From: Limnohabitans parvus II-B4
Lineage (GTDB): Bacteria; Pseudomonadota; Gammaproteobacteria; Burkholderiales; Burkholderiaceae_C
DNA length: 64,000 nt
Assembly (NCBI RefSeq): GCF_003063455.1
Contig: NZ_NESN01000001.1
Location: 558,001 to 622,000, forward strand
Direction of reading: 5' to 3'
Of this stretch, positions 7,985-18,066 are shown one piece after another. Within the stretch, counting starts at the first letter, position 1. Each line of letters begins with the position of its first letter. The position numbers and the translations under genes were made by a program. A model generated the notes under the pieces. It was not told the DNA's origin. It worked only from the letters and a program-made list of their open reading frames with translations, and searched no databases.

Positions 7985-9052
7985 TCAAACCGAACGCTCG
8001 CTCAAAGCGCCCGAACGGCTGGAAAACTGCACCCGGCTGTCCATCGCCTCCAGTTGCACCCGGGCGCTGCGCTGGCCATAGACCTCTGCACGCAGCCAAG
8101 CGCACTCGGCGTCCAGCAAAGCGTCAGAGCCCAAACTGCACCACCAAACCCGGCCTTCGCCGTCCCAACGGTAGCCGCGTGCCTTGAGCTTGTCTTTGGC
8201 TTCAAACGGTGCCCCTGTGGCACGCAACTTGTAGCGCGTCTGATCGGCCCCGGTCAGCAACCGTGCCAGCCCGCTTTGCCCATCGGCCAGCGGCGAAGCC
8301 AACACCTGCAAGAGCGCATGGCAGTCCACCTGCGCCCGGTGGGCGTCATAAAACCAGCCGCGCTCCGACGCCAAAAACTCCAGCTTGGCCGAGCCGCTGC
8401 CTTCTTTTTTCCAGTCGATGCCCTGAAACGAACAGCCCCAAGCCTTGCCCGCAAACACAGGCCAACGCGCCTCGACAAACGGCCGGTCAAACCCGGCGTT
8501 GTGCGCCACGACCAAATCGGCCTCTTGCACCAAGGCGTTCACGGCCGCGTCGTCGATGCGTTGGCCCTGCACCATGCTGTCGTCAATGCCGGTGATCTCG
8601 GTGATCTGCGCGGGAATCGGCTTACCCGGGTCTTCAAACGATTCGTAAATCGACACGGGCCCCACCGGCAAACCGGTGGCGGCATCCACCAGCACCGACA
8701 ACATGGCCAGCTCGATGACTTTTTCGCTCTTGCTGTCCAGCCCGGTGGTCTCGGTGTCGAGCACGATCACGCGCTGGGTGGCCTGGCCCTGCAACCCGCC
8801 ATAGTCCGTGACCGGCTGCAAACGGCGCAACACCCGAAAGTCGGGGTGTTGCGCCAGCACTTGGGCCATGGCCTCGGGGTCGCTGGCCTGCGCCACCAAG
8901 GGCGCAGCCACAGGCGCCACCGCAACGGCCTCGGCAGGCATCACCGCCGTGGATGGAGGGCTGGCAAGCTTTGAAGCTTTGGCGGGTTTGGCCGGTTTTT
9001 CGGCCGCTTCGGGCTCGAAGCCGAAAAAACTCATCTGGTCTGTTTTGCTCAT
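7985..9052 (-). CDS. DEDDh 3'-5' exonuclease (DnaQ-like)
   Basis: A 355-residue protein. The first 90 residues are low-complexity, rich in Ala, Pro and Lys. The exonuclease core follows: VLDTETTGLD (ExoI, Asp and Glu ligands), VAHNAGFDRPF (ExoII) and HRAQVDCHALL (ExoIII, His and Asp), so it is of the DEDDh type. A C-terminal region of about 100 residues, including KARGYRWDGEGRVWWCSL, is not part of the DnaQ core and may bind nucleic acid. Family members act as proofreading subunits or as stand-alone DNA or RNA trimming enzymes; the long flanks argue for a stand-alone enzyme rather than PolIII epsilon. Confidence 0.8.
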   Translation of the reverse strand: MSKTDQMSFFGFEPEAAEKPAKPAKASKLASPPSTAVMPAEAVAVAPVAAPLVAQASDPEAMAQVLAQHPDFRVLRRLQPVTDYGGLQGQATQRVIVLDTETTGLDSKSEKVIELAMLSVLVDAATGLPVGPVSIYESFEDPGKPIPAQITEITGIDDSMVQGQRIDDAAVNALVQEADLVVAHNAGFDRPFVEARWPVFAGKAWGCSFQGIDWKKEGSGSAKLEFLASERGWFYDAHRAQVDCHALLQVLASPLADGQSGLARLLTGADQTRYKLRATGAPFEAKDKLKARGYRWDGEGRVWWCSLGSDALLDAECAWLRAEVYGQRSARVQLEAMDSRVQFSSRSGALSERSV

Positions 9053-9131
9053 AAGCCGAGATTAAACCGCGACTTCAGGGTCCGCAGACCCAGGATCAAA
9101 CAAGAATGAGGCAGATGCCAAAGCGCAGGTT

Positions 9132-10130
9132 TCAGTCGAGCTTGATGCCCAAGTCCACCGCCAACTTGATCCACACGGGCACTTCGCCTTCCCAGTCTTT
9201 GCGGGTGCCAGCCAGGTTTTTGGGCTTGTTGGGGATGGCGAAGGTCTCGCGCAATTTGGCCGCTTTGTCGGTGTTGGACCAGGCCACGGCTTCATCGGCC
9301 AGGAGTTTGAGCACGGCTTCGGGTGTGCCAGACGGAGCCACCAGGGGCAAGCCACCTTCCAACGTGACGAGCTTGGCGGTGTCGCCTTGCTCCATGAGGG
9401 TGGGCACGTTGGGCAGTTTGGGGGAGCGGTAGCTGCCGGTCACGCCGATGGCACGCACGCCTCGGCTGGCCACGGCATTGAAGGCCAGGAAGCTGCCCAC
9501 GGCAATTTGCGATTGGCCCGAAGCCACATCGAGCCACATGGGAGCTTCGCCCCGGTAATGCACCGACTGGATTTTGGTGCCGTGGATGCGGTTGGTTTGG
9601 TCGGCCACCATGTGCGGGTAAGAACCCGGCGCGTAAGTGCCCATCGAGGTCGGGTTTTTCTTGGCCCAGGCCACAAATTCGGCCATGTTGGTGGCCGGAA
9701 TTTTGTCGTTGATGCCCACCACCAACGGCCCCGAAGGGAACACGGTGACCGGGGTCAGGTCTTTGTCGAGGTTGTAAGGCAGCTTGGAATACAGAATGCG
9801 GTTTTGCCAGAAGGTGCCTGAGGTGCTCATGACCAAGGTGTAACCATCGGCTGGCGATTTGGCCGCTGCGTCAATGCCGATGATGGCGCCAGCACCGGGC
9901 TTGTTGTCGATGACCACCGGCACACCCAGCTTGGCGGCGAGGTGGTCGCCGTAGCTGCGGGCCAAGGCGTCGGTCAGGCCGCCGGGCGGGAAAGCCACAA
10001 TGATCCGGATGGGTTTGGCAGGCCACTTGGTTTGTGCCCAGACGCTGACCAGAGGGCTGCTGCTGGCCACGGTGGTGGCGGCCACTGCGGCAGTTTGAAG
10101 AAAGGAGCGACGGTCAGAAAAGCGTTTCAT
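9132..10130 (-). CDS. Bug-family (TctC-like) tripartite tricarboxylate transporter receptor
   Basis: A 332-residue periplasmic solute receptor. The N-terminus carries a twin-arginine-like signal (DRRSFLQTAA) and cleaves near SVWAQT. The body shows the Bug family marks: WPAKPIRIIVAFPPGG, NKPGAGAIIG and VPTLMEQG. Family members bind carboxylates, amino acids or nicotinate-like compounds and often work without an adjacent TctAB permease; none is seen here, so this is an orphan receptor. The ATG at 10128-10130 was chosen; another ATG two codons upstream (10136) is equally possible. The ligand is unknown. Confidence 0.88.
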   Translation of the reverse strand: MKRFSDRRSFLQTAAVAATTVASSSPLVSVWAQTKWPAKPIRIIVAFPPGGLTDALARSYGDHLAAKLGVPVVIDNKPGAGAIIGIDAAAKSPADGYTLVMSTSGTFWQNRILYSKLPYNLDKDLTPVTVFPSGPLVVGINDKIPATNMAEFVAWAKKNPTSMGTYAPGSYPHMVADQTNRIHGTKIQSVHYRGEAPMWLDVASGQSQIAVGSFLAFNAVASRGVRAIGVTGSYRSPKLPNVPTLMEQGDTAKLVTLEGGLPLVAPSGTPEAVLKLLADEAVAWSNTDKAAKLRETFAIPNKPKNLAGTRKDWEGEVPVWIKLAVDLGIKLD

Positions 10131-10136
10131 GGTCAT

Positions 10137-10445
10137 GCGTGTGAGCGGTTTGTAGATGCCACGCAGTCTAGGGCTGCCATGTCTTTTGGGGCATTGGGGT
10201 TTGAACCCATGGGCTGACCTGTGCGGGACATCCGCAGGGCTTTTTCTGCTTTGTGCGACAATGCGTCTCGCTGAGGCCTCCAGTTGCCCCAGCATCAGCA
10301 CTTCTGCTGGGGCCTGACCCAGGCAACGCTCAAAACAAGCGCCTGCGGTTTCCATGCCCACCTTAAGACCTATCGGCCCACACTGGTAACTGCCAACAGC
10401 AGTTGAATGAGCCGATACCCGCGCCGGACATGGCGCTCTGAAAAA
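10137..10445. other. Long intergenic region, probable leader of the helicase gene
   Basis: About 309 bases separate the Bug receptor from the divergent helicase gene. No coding frame is convincing. The left part should hold the receptor's promoter, and the right part a promoter and a long untranslated leader for the helicase. The only clear structure is the hairpin at 10287-10312. Confidence 0.5.
10287..10312 (+). promoter_or_regulatory. Hairpin in the leader of the RhlE-type helicase gene
   Basis: CCCCAGCA (10287-10294) pairs with TGCTGGGG (10305-10312) around a 10-base loop. A competing pairing is possible between GTTGCC (10283-10288) and GGCAAC (10322-10327). It lies about 135 bases before the start codon, so it is a leader structure rather than an attenuator next to the gene. 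Cold-shock helicase genes often have long structured leaders; regulation here is inferred. Confidence 0.4.
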
Positions 10446-12287
<1,842 letters not shown>

Positions 12288-12310
12288 ACCCCACTGACGC
12301 ACAAGGACAA

Positions 12311-12337
12311 GAGCCCGCACATGCGGGCTCTTTTTTT
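12311..12337 (+). terminator. Intrinsic terminator after rhlE
   Basis: GAGCCCGCA, loop CA, TGCGGGCTC, then seven T. A textbook rightward rho-independent terminator 23 bases after the helicase stop; the cupin gene converges on it from the other side. Confidence 0.93.
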
Positions 12338-12350
12338 GTCTGCGCGAGTC

Positions 12351-12740
12351 TCAGTCGCGCACGAACAGGGTCACCAGTGGATCGGGGCCGACCTGTCGGC
12401 TCCAGTGCCCGTGCACAGCAGCGTCAAACGTGGCGCCTTCGGGCAAGGTGTCGGCCGAATAGAAAAACGCACCTGGCCCAAAGATGCGCGAGCTGCCGTC
12501 TTGCAAAAAGATCTCCATCTGCCCACCCAGCACAAACAGCCATTGCGGGTTGCTTGAGCAATGAAACGTGCTGCGAAAACCCACAGGGCTCTGGCGCAAC
12601 TGGCAACCGGTTGCGGCCATCAGAGCGGACAACTGGCTTTGGGGCGTGCCTTCGGTCAAGGGCACAAACTCATCGCGAAAGCGTGCTCGGCCATCGGTGT
12701 CGGTGAAGAGAATGACTTTTTTCAGCTGCGTCATGGCCAT
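12351..12740 (-). CDS. Small cupin-like protein
   Basis: A 129-residue protein with a single-domain cupin pattern: an N-terminal strand region, FRSTFHCSSNPQWLFVLGGQMEIFLQDGSSRIFGPGAFFYSADT, then a GHWSRQV strand. The FxLxGxxEIxxxDG and GPGxxxY spacing is that of the double-stranded beta-helix. The usual first metal motif G(X)5HXH is reduced to FHCSSN, so metal binding is uncertain. The start is at 12738-12740 (MAM); an alternative ATG lies two codons in. It is divergent from the 2-hydroxyacid dehydrogenase over a 129-base gap. Function unknown; such proteins bind or isomerise small sugars and acids. Confidence 0.6.
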   Translation of the reverse strand: MAMTQLKKVILFTDTDGRARFRDEFVPLTEGTPQSQLSALMAATGCQLRQSPVGFRSTFHCSSNPQWLFVLGGQMEIFLQDGSSRIFGPGAFFYSADTLPEGATFDAAVHGHWSRQVGPDPLVTLFVRD

Positions 12741-12869
12741 GTGTCTCGCAAAAAAGAAGAATGCCCGATTGTCGCTGAGCTGTCGCAGGTGCCCAAAACC
12801 GCACGTCGCTTCTGGCATAGTGACGCGCAGATCAAACCAAACACACCAACACAACCGATTCGAGACAAC

Positions 12870-13859
12870 ATGACCATCGCCTCCATGAAAATCGTTTTCC
12901 ACGGCCAGAACGCCGCCAATTTTCGCCAAGGCTTTGAACAGCTCGTCGCACCTGAGCACCAAATCCTCGACCTGAGCGATGCGCTCGACCAAGCGGGTGA
13001 GCGTGCGCATTACGAAACCGCCGACGTGGTGATCGGCATCAAACTGAACGACAGCATGCCTGTCCCGAGCCAAGCCCGGCTGTTTCACGCCCCTGCCGCA
13101 GGCACCGATGCGGTCAACACCACCTTGCTGCCAGCGCAGTGCACGCTGGCCAATTGCTTTGGCCACGAAAACGCCATCGCCGAATACGTGATCGCCGCAC
13201 TGCTCATGCGCCATGTGCCGCTGGCACGCGCCGACCAGGACTTGCGCCGACAACGCTGGACTTACTGGGCTGGTCGCCCCACCGCCTTGCGCACCGAGCT
13301 GGGCTCCCAAACGATTGGCCTGCTGGGATTTGGGCACATTGCCCAAACCGTGGCACTGCGCGCCAAAGCCATGGGCATGCGGGTGCATGTGGCCAACCGC
13401 AGCCCCATTCAACACCCCACCGTTGACCAAAGCTGGACCCTCGACGCCCTGCACGAGTTCATGGGCTCGGCCGACGCCGTGGTGGTGAGCTTGCCGCTGA
13501 CCGACAACACACAAGGCCTGGTGGATGCGCGCGCGATCGCCGCCATGCGAGCCGATGCGGTGCTGATGAACGTGGGGCGTGGTGCTGTGATCGAAGAAAA
13601 AGCGCTCTACGATGCGTTGGCTTCACGCCAAATTGGCGGCGCGGTCATCGACACCTGGTACCAATACCCCACACCCACGCAAGCCGAATGCGCACCATCG
13701 CAATACGACTTTGCGGCGCTGGACAACGTGCTGATGACACCGCACATGTCGGGCTGGACGTCTGGCACTGTGCGACGCCGTCAAGAAACATTGGCCGAAA
13801 ACATCGGCCGTCTGAGCCGAGGTGAAGCACTGATCAACGTGTTGCACGGGCCGCGCTGA
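12870..13859 (+). CDS. D-isomer-specific 2-hydroxyacid dehydrogenase, atypical
   Basis: A 329-residue NAD(P)-dependent dehydrogenase. The Rossmann motif is GLLGFGHIAQTVA. The catalytic Arg is in NVGRGAVIEE and the catalytic His in MTPHMSGWT. In most of the family a Glu in an EP motif completes the triad; the equivalent stretch here reads IDTWYQYPTP, so that Glu appears to be missing. It may still act through a different acid, or on an unusual substrate. The ATG at 12870 is in frame with the whole fold; the longer frame runs into the cupin promoter region. Its neighbours are the divergent cupin gene and the convergent LacI-type gene, so its own pathway cannot be deduced. Confidence 0.75.
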   Translation: MTIASMKIVFHGQNAANFRQGFEQLVAPEHQILDLSDALDQAGERAHYETADVVIGIKLNDSMPVPSQARLFHAPAAGTDAVNTTLLPAQCTLANCFGHENAIAEYVIAALLMRHVPLARADQDLRRQRWTYWAGRPTALRTELGSQTIGLLGFGHIAQTVALRAKAMGMRVHVANRSPIQHPTVDQSWTLDALHEFMGSADAVVVSLPLTDNTQGLVDARAIAAMRADAVLMNVGRGAVIEEKALYDALASRQIGGAVIDTWYQYPTPTQAECAPSQYDFAALDNVLMTPHMSGWTSGTVRRRQETLAENIGRLSRGEALINVLHGPR

Positions 13860-13895
13860 ACACACATTCGCGAGCAGGGGCTCACTCGCACAGCA

Positions 13896-14939
13896 TCAAG
13901 TGCTTTGACGCTGGACGATTTCAAAGCTCAGGTCAAGCTGAGGGCTGCTCGGCTCCTCGCCTCGCATGAGCGTCAGCAGCATTTGCGCTGCGGCCTCCCC
14001 AATCCGGGCGCGTGGCGTGCGCACCGAGGTCAGCGTGGGCAGCATCTGGTCACTGCCCGTTAAATCGTTGAAACCGGCAATGGCCACTTGGCTTGGCACC
14101 GCGATGCCGAGGCGCAAAGCGGCCATCAAAGCCCCTTGTGCCAAGTCGTCATTGCAAAAAAATATGGCATCCACAGAGGGGCTTTGCTGCATGATTTGCT
14201 CAAACAAAACACCGCCCAAAGCCAAAGACGATGGCGCAGGGTTGAGCCATTCGAGTGTCGGCTCGTACAGTCCGGCCTCTTGCAAGGCATTGCGCCAGCC
14301 ATACAGACGCTGCATGACACGCGGGTCGAGTTGGGCGGCAGCGAACGCAATGCGCCGGTAACCCTTGGACAACAAGTGACGGGTCATGGCCGCACCCGCG
14401 TCGGTCTGGCGAAAGCCCACGCAATGGGCCTCGTCGTGTTGCCCGATTGCAGGCAAATCCATCAAGTGAACACAAGGCACCTGGCTGCTCGCCATCAACT
14501 TGCGGGTCGCCGGGTTATGGTCCAGCCCCGTGACCAACAAACCAGCCGGGCGGTGCAGCAATTGCTCACGCAGCAACTGCTCTTCTTCGCTGGCGTCGTA
14601 ATGGGTCACGCCCATCAGGGTTTGGTACCCCGCAGCGCGCAAGGTGGTTTGCGCGGCATCCAGCAAGTCCACAAACAAGGCGTTGGACAGCAGTGGAATC
14701 AATATCGCCACGTGGTCACTGCGCTGCGAAGCCAGCGCCCGTGCAGCCGGATCTGGCACATAACCCAGCATGCGCGACACCGCTGTGACCCGCTCGATCA
14801 AGGCGGGATCCACCGCCCGTTCGCCACGCAAGGCACGCGACACGGTGCTGGGGCTAACGCCTGCGGCACGCGCCACGTCACTGAGCGTGACGCGACCCGT
14901 TGCACGGTGACTTTTGTTGGGCAAAGGCTGGATGGGCAA
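13896..14939 (-). CDS. LacI/GalR-family repressor of the gluconate/idonate operon
   Basis: A 347-residue regulator with an N-terminal LacI helix-turn-helix (VTLSDVARAAGVSPSTVSRALRG, about residues 17-39), a hinge (PDPAARALASQRS) and a periplasmic-binding-protein-like effector domain. The composition resembles GntR/IdnR-type gluconate repressors. The start must be TTG at 14937-14939, because a stop codon lies just upstream in frame and no ATG precedes the DNA-binding domain. Two near-identical palindromes lie in the divergent gap shared with the 2-ketoacid reductase gene. By position it represses the operon starting at 15128, and probably itself; the inducer is likely a gluconate- or idonate-related acid. 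Confidence 0.85.
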   Translation of the reverse strand: MPIQPLPNKSHRATGRVTLSDVARAAGVSPSTVSRALRGERAVDPALIERVTAVSRMLGYVPDPAARALASQRSDHVAILIPLLSNALFVDLLDAAQTTLRAAGYQTLMGVTHYDASEEEQLLREQLLHRPAGLLVTGLDHNPATRKLMASSQVPCVHLMDLPAIGQHDEAHCVGFRQTDAGAAMTRHLLSKGYRRIAFAAAQLDPRVMQRLYGWRNALQEAGLYEPTLEWLNPAPSSLALGGVLFEQIMQQSPSVDAIFFCNDDLAQGALMAALRLGIAVPSQVAIAGFNDLTGSDQMLPTLTSVRTPRARIGEAAAQMLLTLMRGEEPSSPQLDLSFEIVQRQST

Positions 14940-14977
14940 GGGTTAATCCGTAGAAAAATGGCCAATCGGCTCCGATA

Positions 14978-14991
14978 GGATAGCGCTATCC
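14978..14991. promoter_or_regulatory. LacI-type operator 1
   Basis: The perfect 14-bp palindrome GGATAGCGCTATCC, with the central CG-containing core typical of LacI-family operators. It lies 39 bases upstream of the regulator's start codon, which suits autoregulation. Confidence 0.75.
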
Positions 14992-15086
14992 CAAAGTTGG
15001 GAACCAAGATGGTTCACTTGAAGGGTATTTTATAAATACGTTTTCATAATGACACCATCCGTGATTCTGTTTTTTTTAGCCCTCTT

Positions 15087-15100
15087 GGACAGCGCTATCC
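15087..15100. promoter_or_regulatory. LacI-type operator 2
   Basis: GGACAGCGCTATCC, one base different from operator 1, embedded in a longer CTTGGA...TCCAAG inverted repeat (15084-15103). It sits 27 bases before the TTG start of the reductase gene and 109 bases from operator 1, so looping by a tetrameric repressor is feasible. Confidence 0.75.
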
Positions 15101-15127
15101 AAGAATACCCGTTCCAGGAGTTTTGAT

Positions 15128-16087
15128 TTGTCCAAACCCGATGTCTTGGCCGTTGCCAAACTCCACCCTTTCTATCTGAAAGCCTTGGAGTCGGTTTACA
15201 CCGTGCACGACCGCACCCACATCACCGACCCGGCGGCATTTGCCGCCTTGGCCCCCCGCATCGTGGGCGTGGCGGGCACGGGCGAGGCCAGCGTGCCGCG
15301 CAGCTTGCTGGCGCAAGTAAGCAACGCCAAAGTAGTGTCGGTGTTTGGTGTGGGCTATGACGGTGTGGATGTGGCCGCGGCCATCGAGCACGGCATTCCT
15401 GTCACCCACACCCCCGATGTGCTGACCGACGATGTGGCCGATCTGGCCATGGGCCTGGTGCTGTCGGTGGGCCGCACCATTCCCCAAGCGGACAAATTTG
15501 TGCGCGCAGGCCAATGGCCCTCAGGCCCCATGGCATTGGGCCGCAAAGTCTCAGGTGCCCGTCTGGGCATTGTGGGCTTGGGCCGCATTGGCAAGGCCAT
15601 TGCCCAGCGCGCCAGCGGCTTTGGCATGTCGATCGCCTACACCGCCCGCTCCGAAAAAGCCGATTCGGGTTTCAAGTTCTTTCCATCGGCAGCCGAGTTG
15701 GCTGCGAATGTGGATTTTCTGGTGGTCATCACGCCCGGCGGCGCGGGCACCAAGCACCTGATCAACGCCGAGGTGCTCAAGGCGCTGGGCGCTCGTGGCT
15801 TTTTGATCAATGTGGCGCGTGGCAGTGTGGTCGATGAAGAGGCGCTGATCGCCGCCTTGCAAAGCGGCACCATCGCAGGCGCAGGCCTGGACGTGTTCGC
15901 CAACGAGCCCAACGTGCCCGAAGCGCTGTGGACACTGAGCAACGTGGTGCTGACGCCGCACATGGCCAGCGCCACCACCGAGACACGCCAAGCCATGGCC
16001 GACCTGGCTTTTGCCAACATGCAGGCGGGCACATCAGGTCAGCCCCTGCGCACGCCCGTGCCCGAGTGCGCGGCCTTGCTGAAGTGA
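15128..16087 (+). CDS. 2-ketogluconate / hydroxypyruvate reductase type 2-hydroxyacid dehydrogenase
   Basis: A 319-residue D-2-hydroxyacid dehydrogenase with a canonical triad: Arg in NVARGSVVDE, Glu in DVFANEPNVP and His in LTPHMASAT, plus the nucleotide-binding GLGRIGKAIA. It is of GhrB/TkrA type, enzymes that reduce 2-keto-gluconate, glyoxylate or hydroxypyruvate. The start is TTG at 15128, seven bases after AGGAG (15116-15120); no ATG is near. It is the first gene of the operon controlled from the LacI-type gene. Here it would convert 2-ketogluconate to gluconate, the substrate of the next gene. Confidence 0.82.
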   Translation: MSKPDVLAVAKLHPFYLKALESVYTVHDRTHITDPAAFAALAPRIVGVAGTGEASVPRSLLAQVSNAKVVSVFGVGYDGVDVAAAIEHGIPVTHTPDVLTDDVADLAMGLVLSVGRTIPQADKFVRAGQWPSGPMALGRKVSGARLGIVGLGRIGKAIAQRASGFGMSIAYTARSEKADSGFKFFPSAAELAANVDFLVVITPGGAGTKHLINAEVLKALGARGFLINVARGSVVDEEALIAALQSGTIAGAGLDVFANEPNVPEALWTLSNVVLTPHMASATTETRQAMADLAFANMQAGTSGQPLRTPVPECAALLK

Positions 16088-16103
16088 CAGCTTGCGAGCC
16101 CTC

Positions 16104-16640
16104 ATGAACCCCTCGCCTTTGAGCCTCATCGTCATGGGTGTGTCCGGTTGCGGCAAGTCGACCATGGCTGCAGCGCTGGGCGAACGCCTGGGTTTGGACA
16201 TGGTCGATGGCGATGACCTGCACCTGCCAGAGAGCGTGGCCAAAATGCGTTCAGGCATCGCCTTGCAAGACGCCGACCGTTGGCCCTGGCTGGACCGCAT
16301 TGGCGAATACCTGTCGCAGCCTCATGCGCAAGGCCGCGTGGTGGCTTGCTCGGCGCTCAAGCGTGCTTACCGCGACCGCATCCGCGAACAAGCAGGCGAT
16401 GTGTGTTTTGTCTTCCTCGACGGTGACTTTGAGCTGATTCAAAAACGCATGCACCAGCGCGTGGGCCACTACATGCAGCCCGGCTTGCTCGACAGCCAGT
16501 TTCGCACCCTCGAAAAACCCCAGGCTGATGAAACCGATGTCATCTGCTTGCCCATCACCGAACCGGTGCAGGACATGGTCGCGAAGGCGTTGGCTGCCTT
16601 GCAGGCAAGAACGTCTTCGCCTCTGCACCCTGCCCTCTGA
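16104..16640 (+). CDS. gntK: Gluconokinase, GntK/IdnK family
   Basis: A 178-residue P-loop kinase with Walker A GVSGCGKST (residues 12-20), the family block DGDDLHLPESVAKMRSGIAL, and CSALKRAYRDRIR. It phosphorylates D-gluconate to 6-phosphogluconate with ATP. The length is normal for the family. The start is taken as ATG 16104; a TTG four codons upstream (16092) is possible and neither has a strong ribosome site. It follows the reductase by 16 bases and supplies the substrate for Gnd at the end of the operon and for Edd elsewhere in the window. Confidence 0.92.
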   Translation: MNPSPLSLIVMGVSGCGKSTMAAALGERLGLDMVDGDDLHLPESVAKMRSGIALQDADRWPWLDRIGEYLSQPHAQGRVVACSALKRAYRDRIREQAGDVCFVFLDGDFELIQKRMHQRVGHYMQPGLLDSQFRTLEKPQADETDVICLPITEPVQDMVAKALAALQARTSSPLHPAL

Positions 16641-16659
16641 TTTTTTAGAAAGCTCCCTC

Positions 16660-16998
16660 ATGTTCATCCGCTGTGCATTCTTCCAAGGCAACGTCAAACC
16701 CGGTATGGAAGACGCGTTCAACCGCTACATCCGCGAAAAACTCGTCCCTTTGTGGACACGCTTTCCCGGCGCGCAAGAGGTGCGCGTGCTGCGCCAAGTC
16801 GAGAGTGATGTGGCAGACCCGCACTTTGGCATGGTGCTGTCGGTGCGCTACCCCAGCCGCGAATCCATCGAAATCGCTTTGGCCTCGGCCGTGCGTATGG
16901 AAAGCCGCGAAGTATCCAAAGACCTGATCGCCATGTTCGATGGCAACGTGTTTCACACCGTCTTCAGCGCGGACGAATACGCGCTGCCCACCGATTGA
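16660..16998 (+). CDS. Small dimeric alpha/beta-barrel-like protein
   Basis: A 112-residue protein starting MFIRCAFFQGNVKPGMEDAF. The strand-helix pattern, and the block FGMVLSVRYPSRESIEIALAS, fit the ferredoxin-like dimeric barrel family (antibiotic monooxygenase, EthD and related). No active site residues can be assigned. It lies inside the gluconate/idonate operon between the kinase and the TRAP receptor, so a role in handling a lactone or ketoacid is possible but unproven. Confidence 0.6.
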   Translation: MFIRCAFFQGNVKPGMEDAFNRYIREKLVPLWTRFPGAQEVRVLRQVESDVADPHFGMVLSVRYPSRESIEIALASAVRMESREVSKDLIAMFDGNVFHTVFSADEYALPTD

Positions 16999-17037
16999 GT
17001 TTTTTCGACAGACCTTTTTTAACCAGGAGACAACACC

Positions 17038-18012
17038 ATGAAACTTTCCCGCATCCTTCTCGCCTGCCTCGTGGCTGCCGTCGGCTCCAGCGCTTACGCC
17101 GCCAAGTTCAACCTGAAAATGGGCCACGCGGTGAACACCACCGATGGCCAGCACGCCGCCGCCATGAAGCTGGCCGAGCTGGTCAAACAACGCACCAACG
17201 GCGATGTCGAAATCACCATCTTCCCGGCCAACCAGCTGGGCAATGACGCCGCCATGATCAACGGCACACGCGGCGGCACGATCGACATCGTCTCCAGCGG
17301 TGCGTCCAACTTCAACGGCATCGTGCCCAACACGGCCGCGATGGAATTGCCCTTTGTGTTTCGCAGTGCGCAGCACGCCTACAACGTGCTCGACGGTGCT
17401 GTGGGCACGGGCGTGCTCAACGAGTTGGCCCCACACGGCCTCAAAGGCCTGGCCTATTGGGAAAACGGCTGGCGCGCCTTCACCAACAACAAGCGCCCTG
17501 TCAACAAGCCTGACGATCTGAAGGGCTTGAAGATCCGTTCCACCCCCAACCCGTACCACATCCAAGCTTTCAAGCTGCTGGGCATGAACCCCTCGCCCAT
17601 GCCGATTGCAGAGCTGTACACCGCCTTGGAAACCGGCACCTTTGACGCGCAAGAGCACCCGATCAACGTGACCTGGTCGTCCAAGTTCTACGAAGTGCAA
17701 AAACACCTGACGGTGAGCAACCACGTTTATTCGCCCCTGGTGGTGGCCATGAACAAGGCCAAGTTCGACACGCTGCCAGCCAACTACCAAAAAATCGTAG
17801 TGGATGCCGCGCGTGAAGCGGCCACCCACCAGCGCAATCTGAACGCGGCCAATGCGGGCAAGGTGATTGCCGAGCTGAAAAAGTCCGGCATGCAAGTGAT
17901 CGAGAACGTGGACATGGCCCCGTTCCAGAAGATCGTTTCGGCCGAAATCGCCAAGACCTTTGGTGAGAAAAACGGCCCCGCACTGCTCAAGGCCATCGAA
18001 GACACCAAGTGA
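17038..18012 (+). CDS. dctP: TRAP transporter solute receptor DctP (first system)
   Basis: A 324-residue periplasmic binding protein with signal peptide MKLSRILLACLVAAVGSSAYA. The conserved Arg that clamps the ligand carboxylate is in DLKGLKIRSTPNPY, and ALETGTFDAQEHP is the usual signature that follows. TRAP receptors deliver acids to the DctQM permease, driven by sodium. With L-idonate and gluconate enzymes in the same operon, an aldonic acid ligand is inferred. A strong AGGAG site precedes the ATG. A terminator follows directly, before dctQ. Confidence 0.93.
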   Translation: MKLSRILLACLVAAVGSSAYAAKFNLKMGHAVNTTDGQHAAAMKLAELVKQRTNGDVEITIFPANQLGNDAAMINGTRGGTIDIVSSGASNFNGIVPNTAAMELPFVFRSAQHAYNVLDGAVGTGVLNELAPHGLKGLAYWENGWRAFTNNKRPVNKPDDLKGLKIRSTPNPYHIQAFKLLGMNPSPMPIAELYTALETGTFDAQEHPINVTWSSKFYEVQKHLTVSNHVYSPLVVAMNKAKFDTLPANYQKIVVDAAREAATHQRNLNAANAGKVIAELKKSGMQVIENVDMAPFQKIVSAEIAKTFGEKNGPALLKAIEDTK

Positions 18013-18030
18013 TGGCTTGAGTGAGATCAC

Positions 18031-18057
18031 GCCCCCTCTTCGGAGGGGGCTTTTTTT
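18031..18057 (+). terminator. Intrinsic terminator between dctP and dctQ
   Basis: GCCCCCTC, UUCG-type tetraloop TTCG, GAGGGGGC, then seven T. It lies 18 bases after the dctP stop and 10 bases before dctQ, within one operon. Partial readthrough would make more receptor than permease. Confidence 0.93.
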
Positions 18058-18066
18058 GATGAATGT

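Noticed and set aside
12351..13514. 387-codon leftward frame extending the cupin
   Set aside because: The extension is antisense to the 2-hydroxyacid dehydrogenase; only the C-terminal 129 codons look like a protein family.
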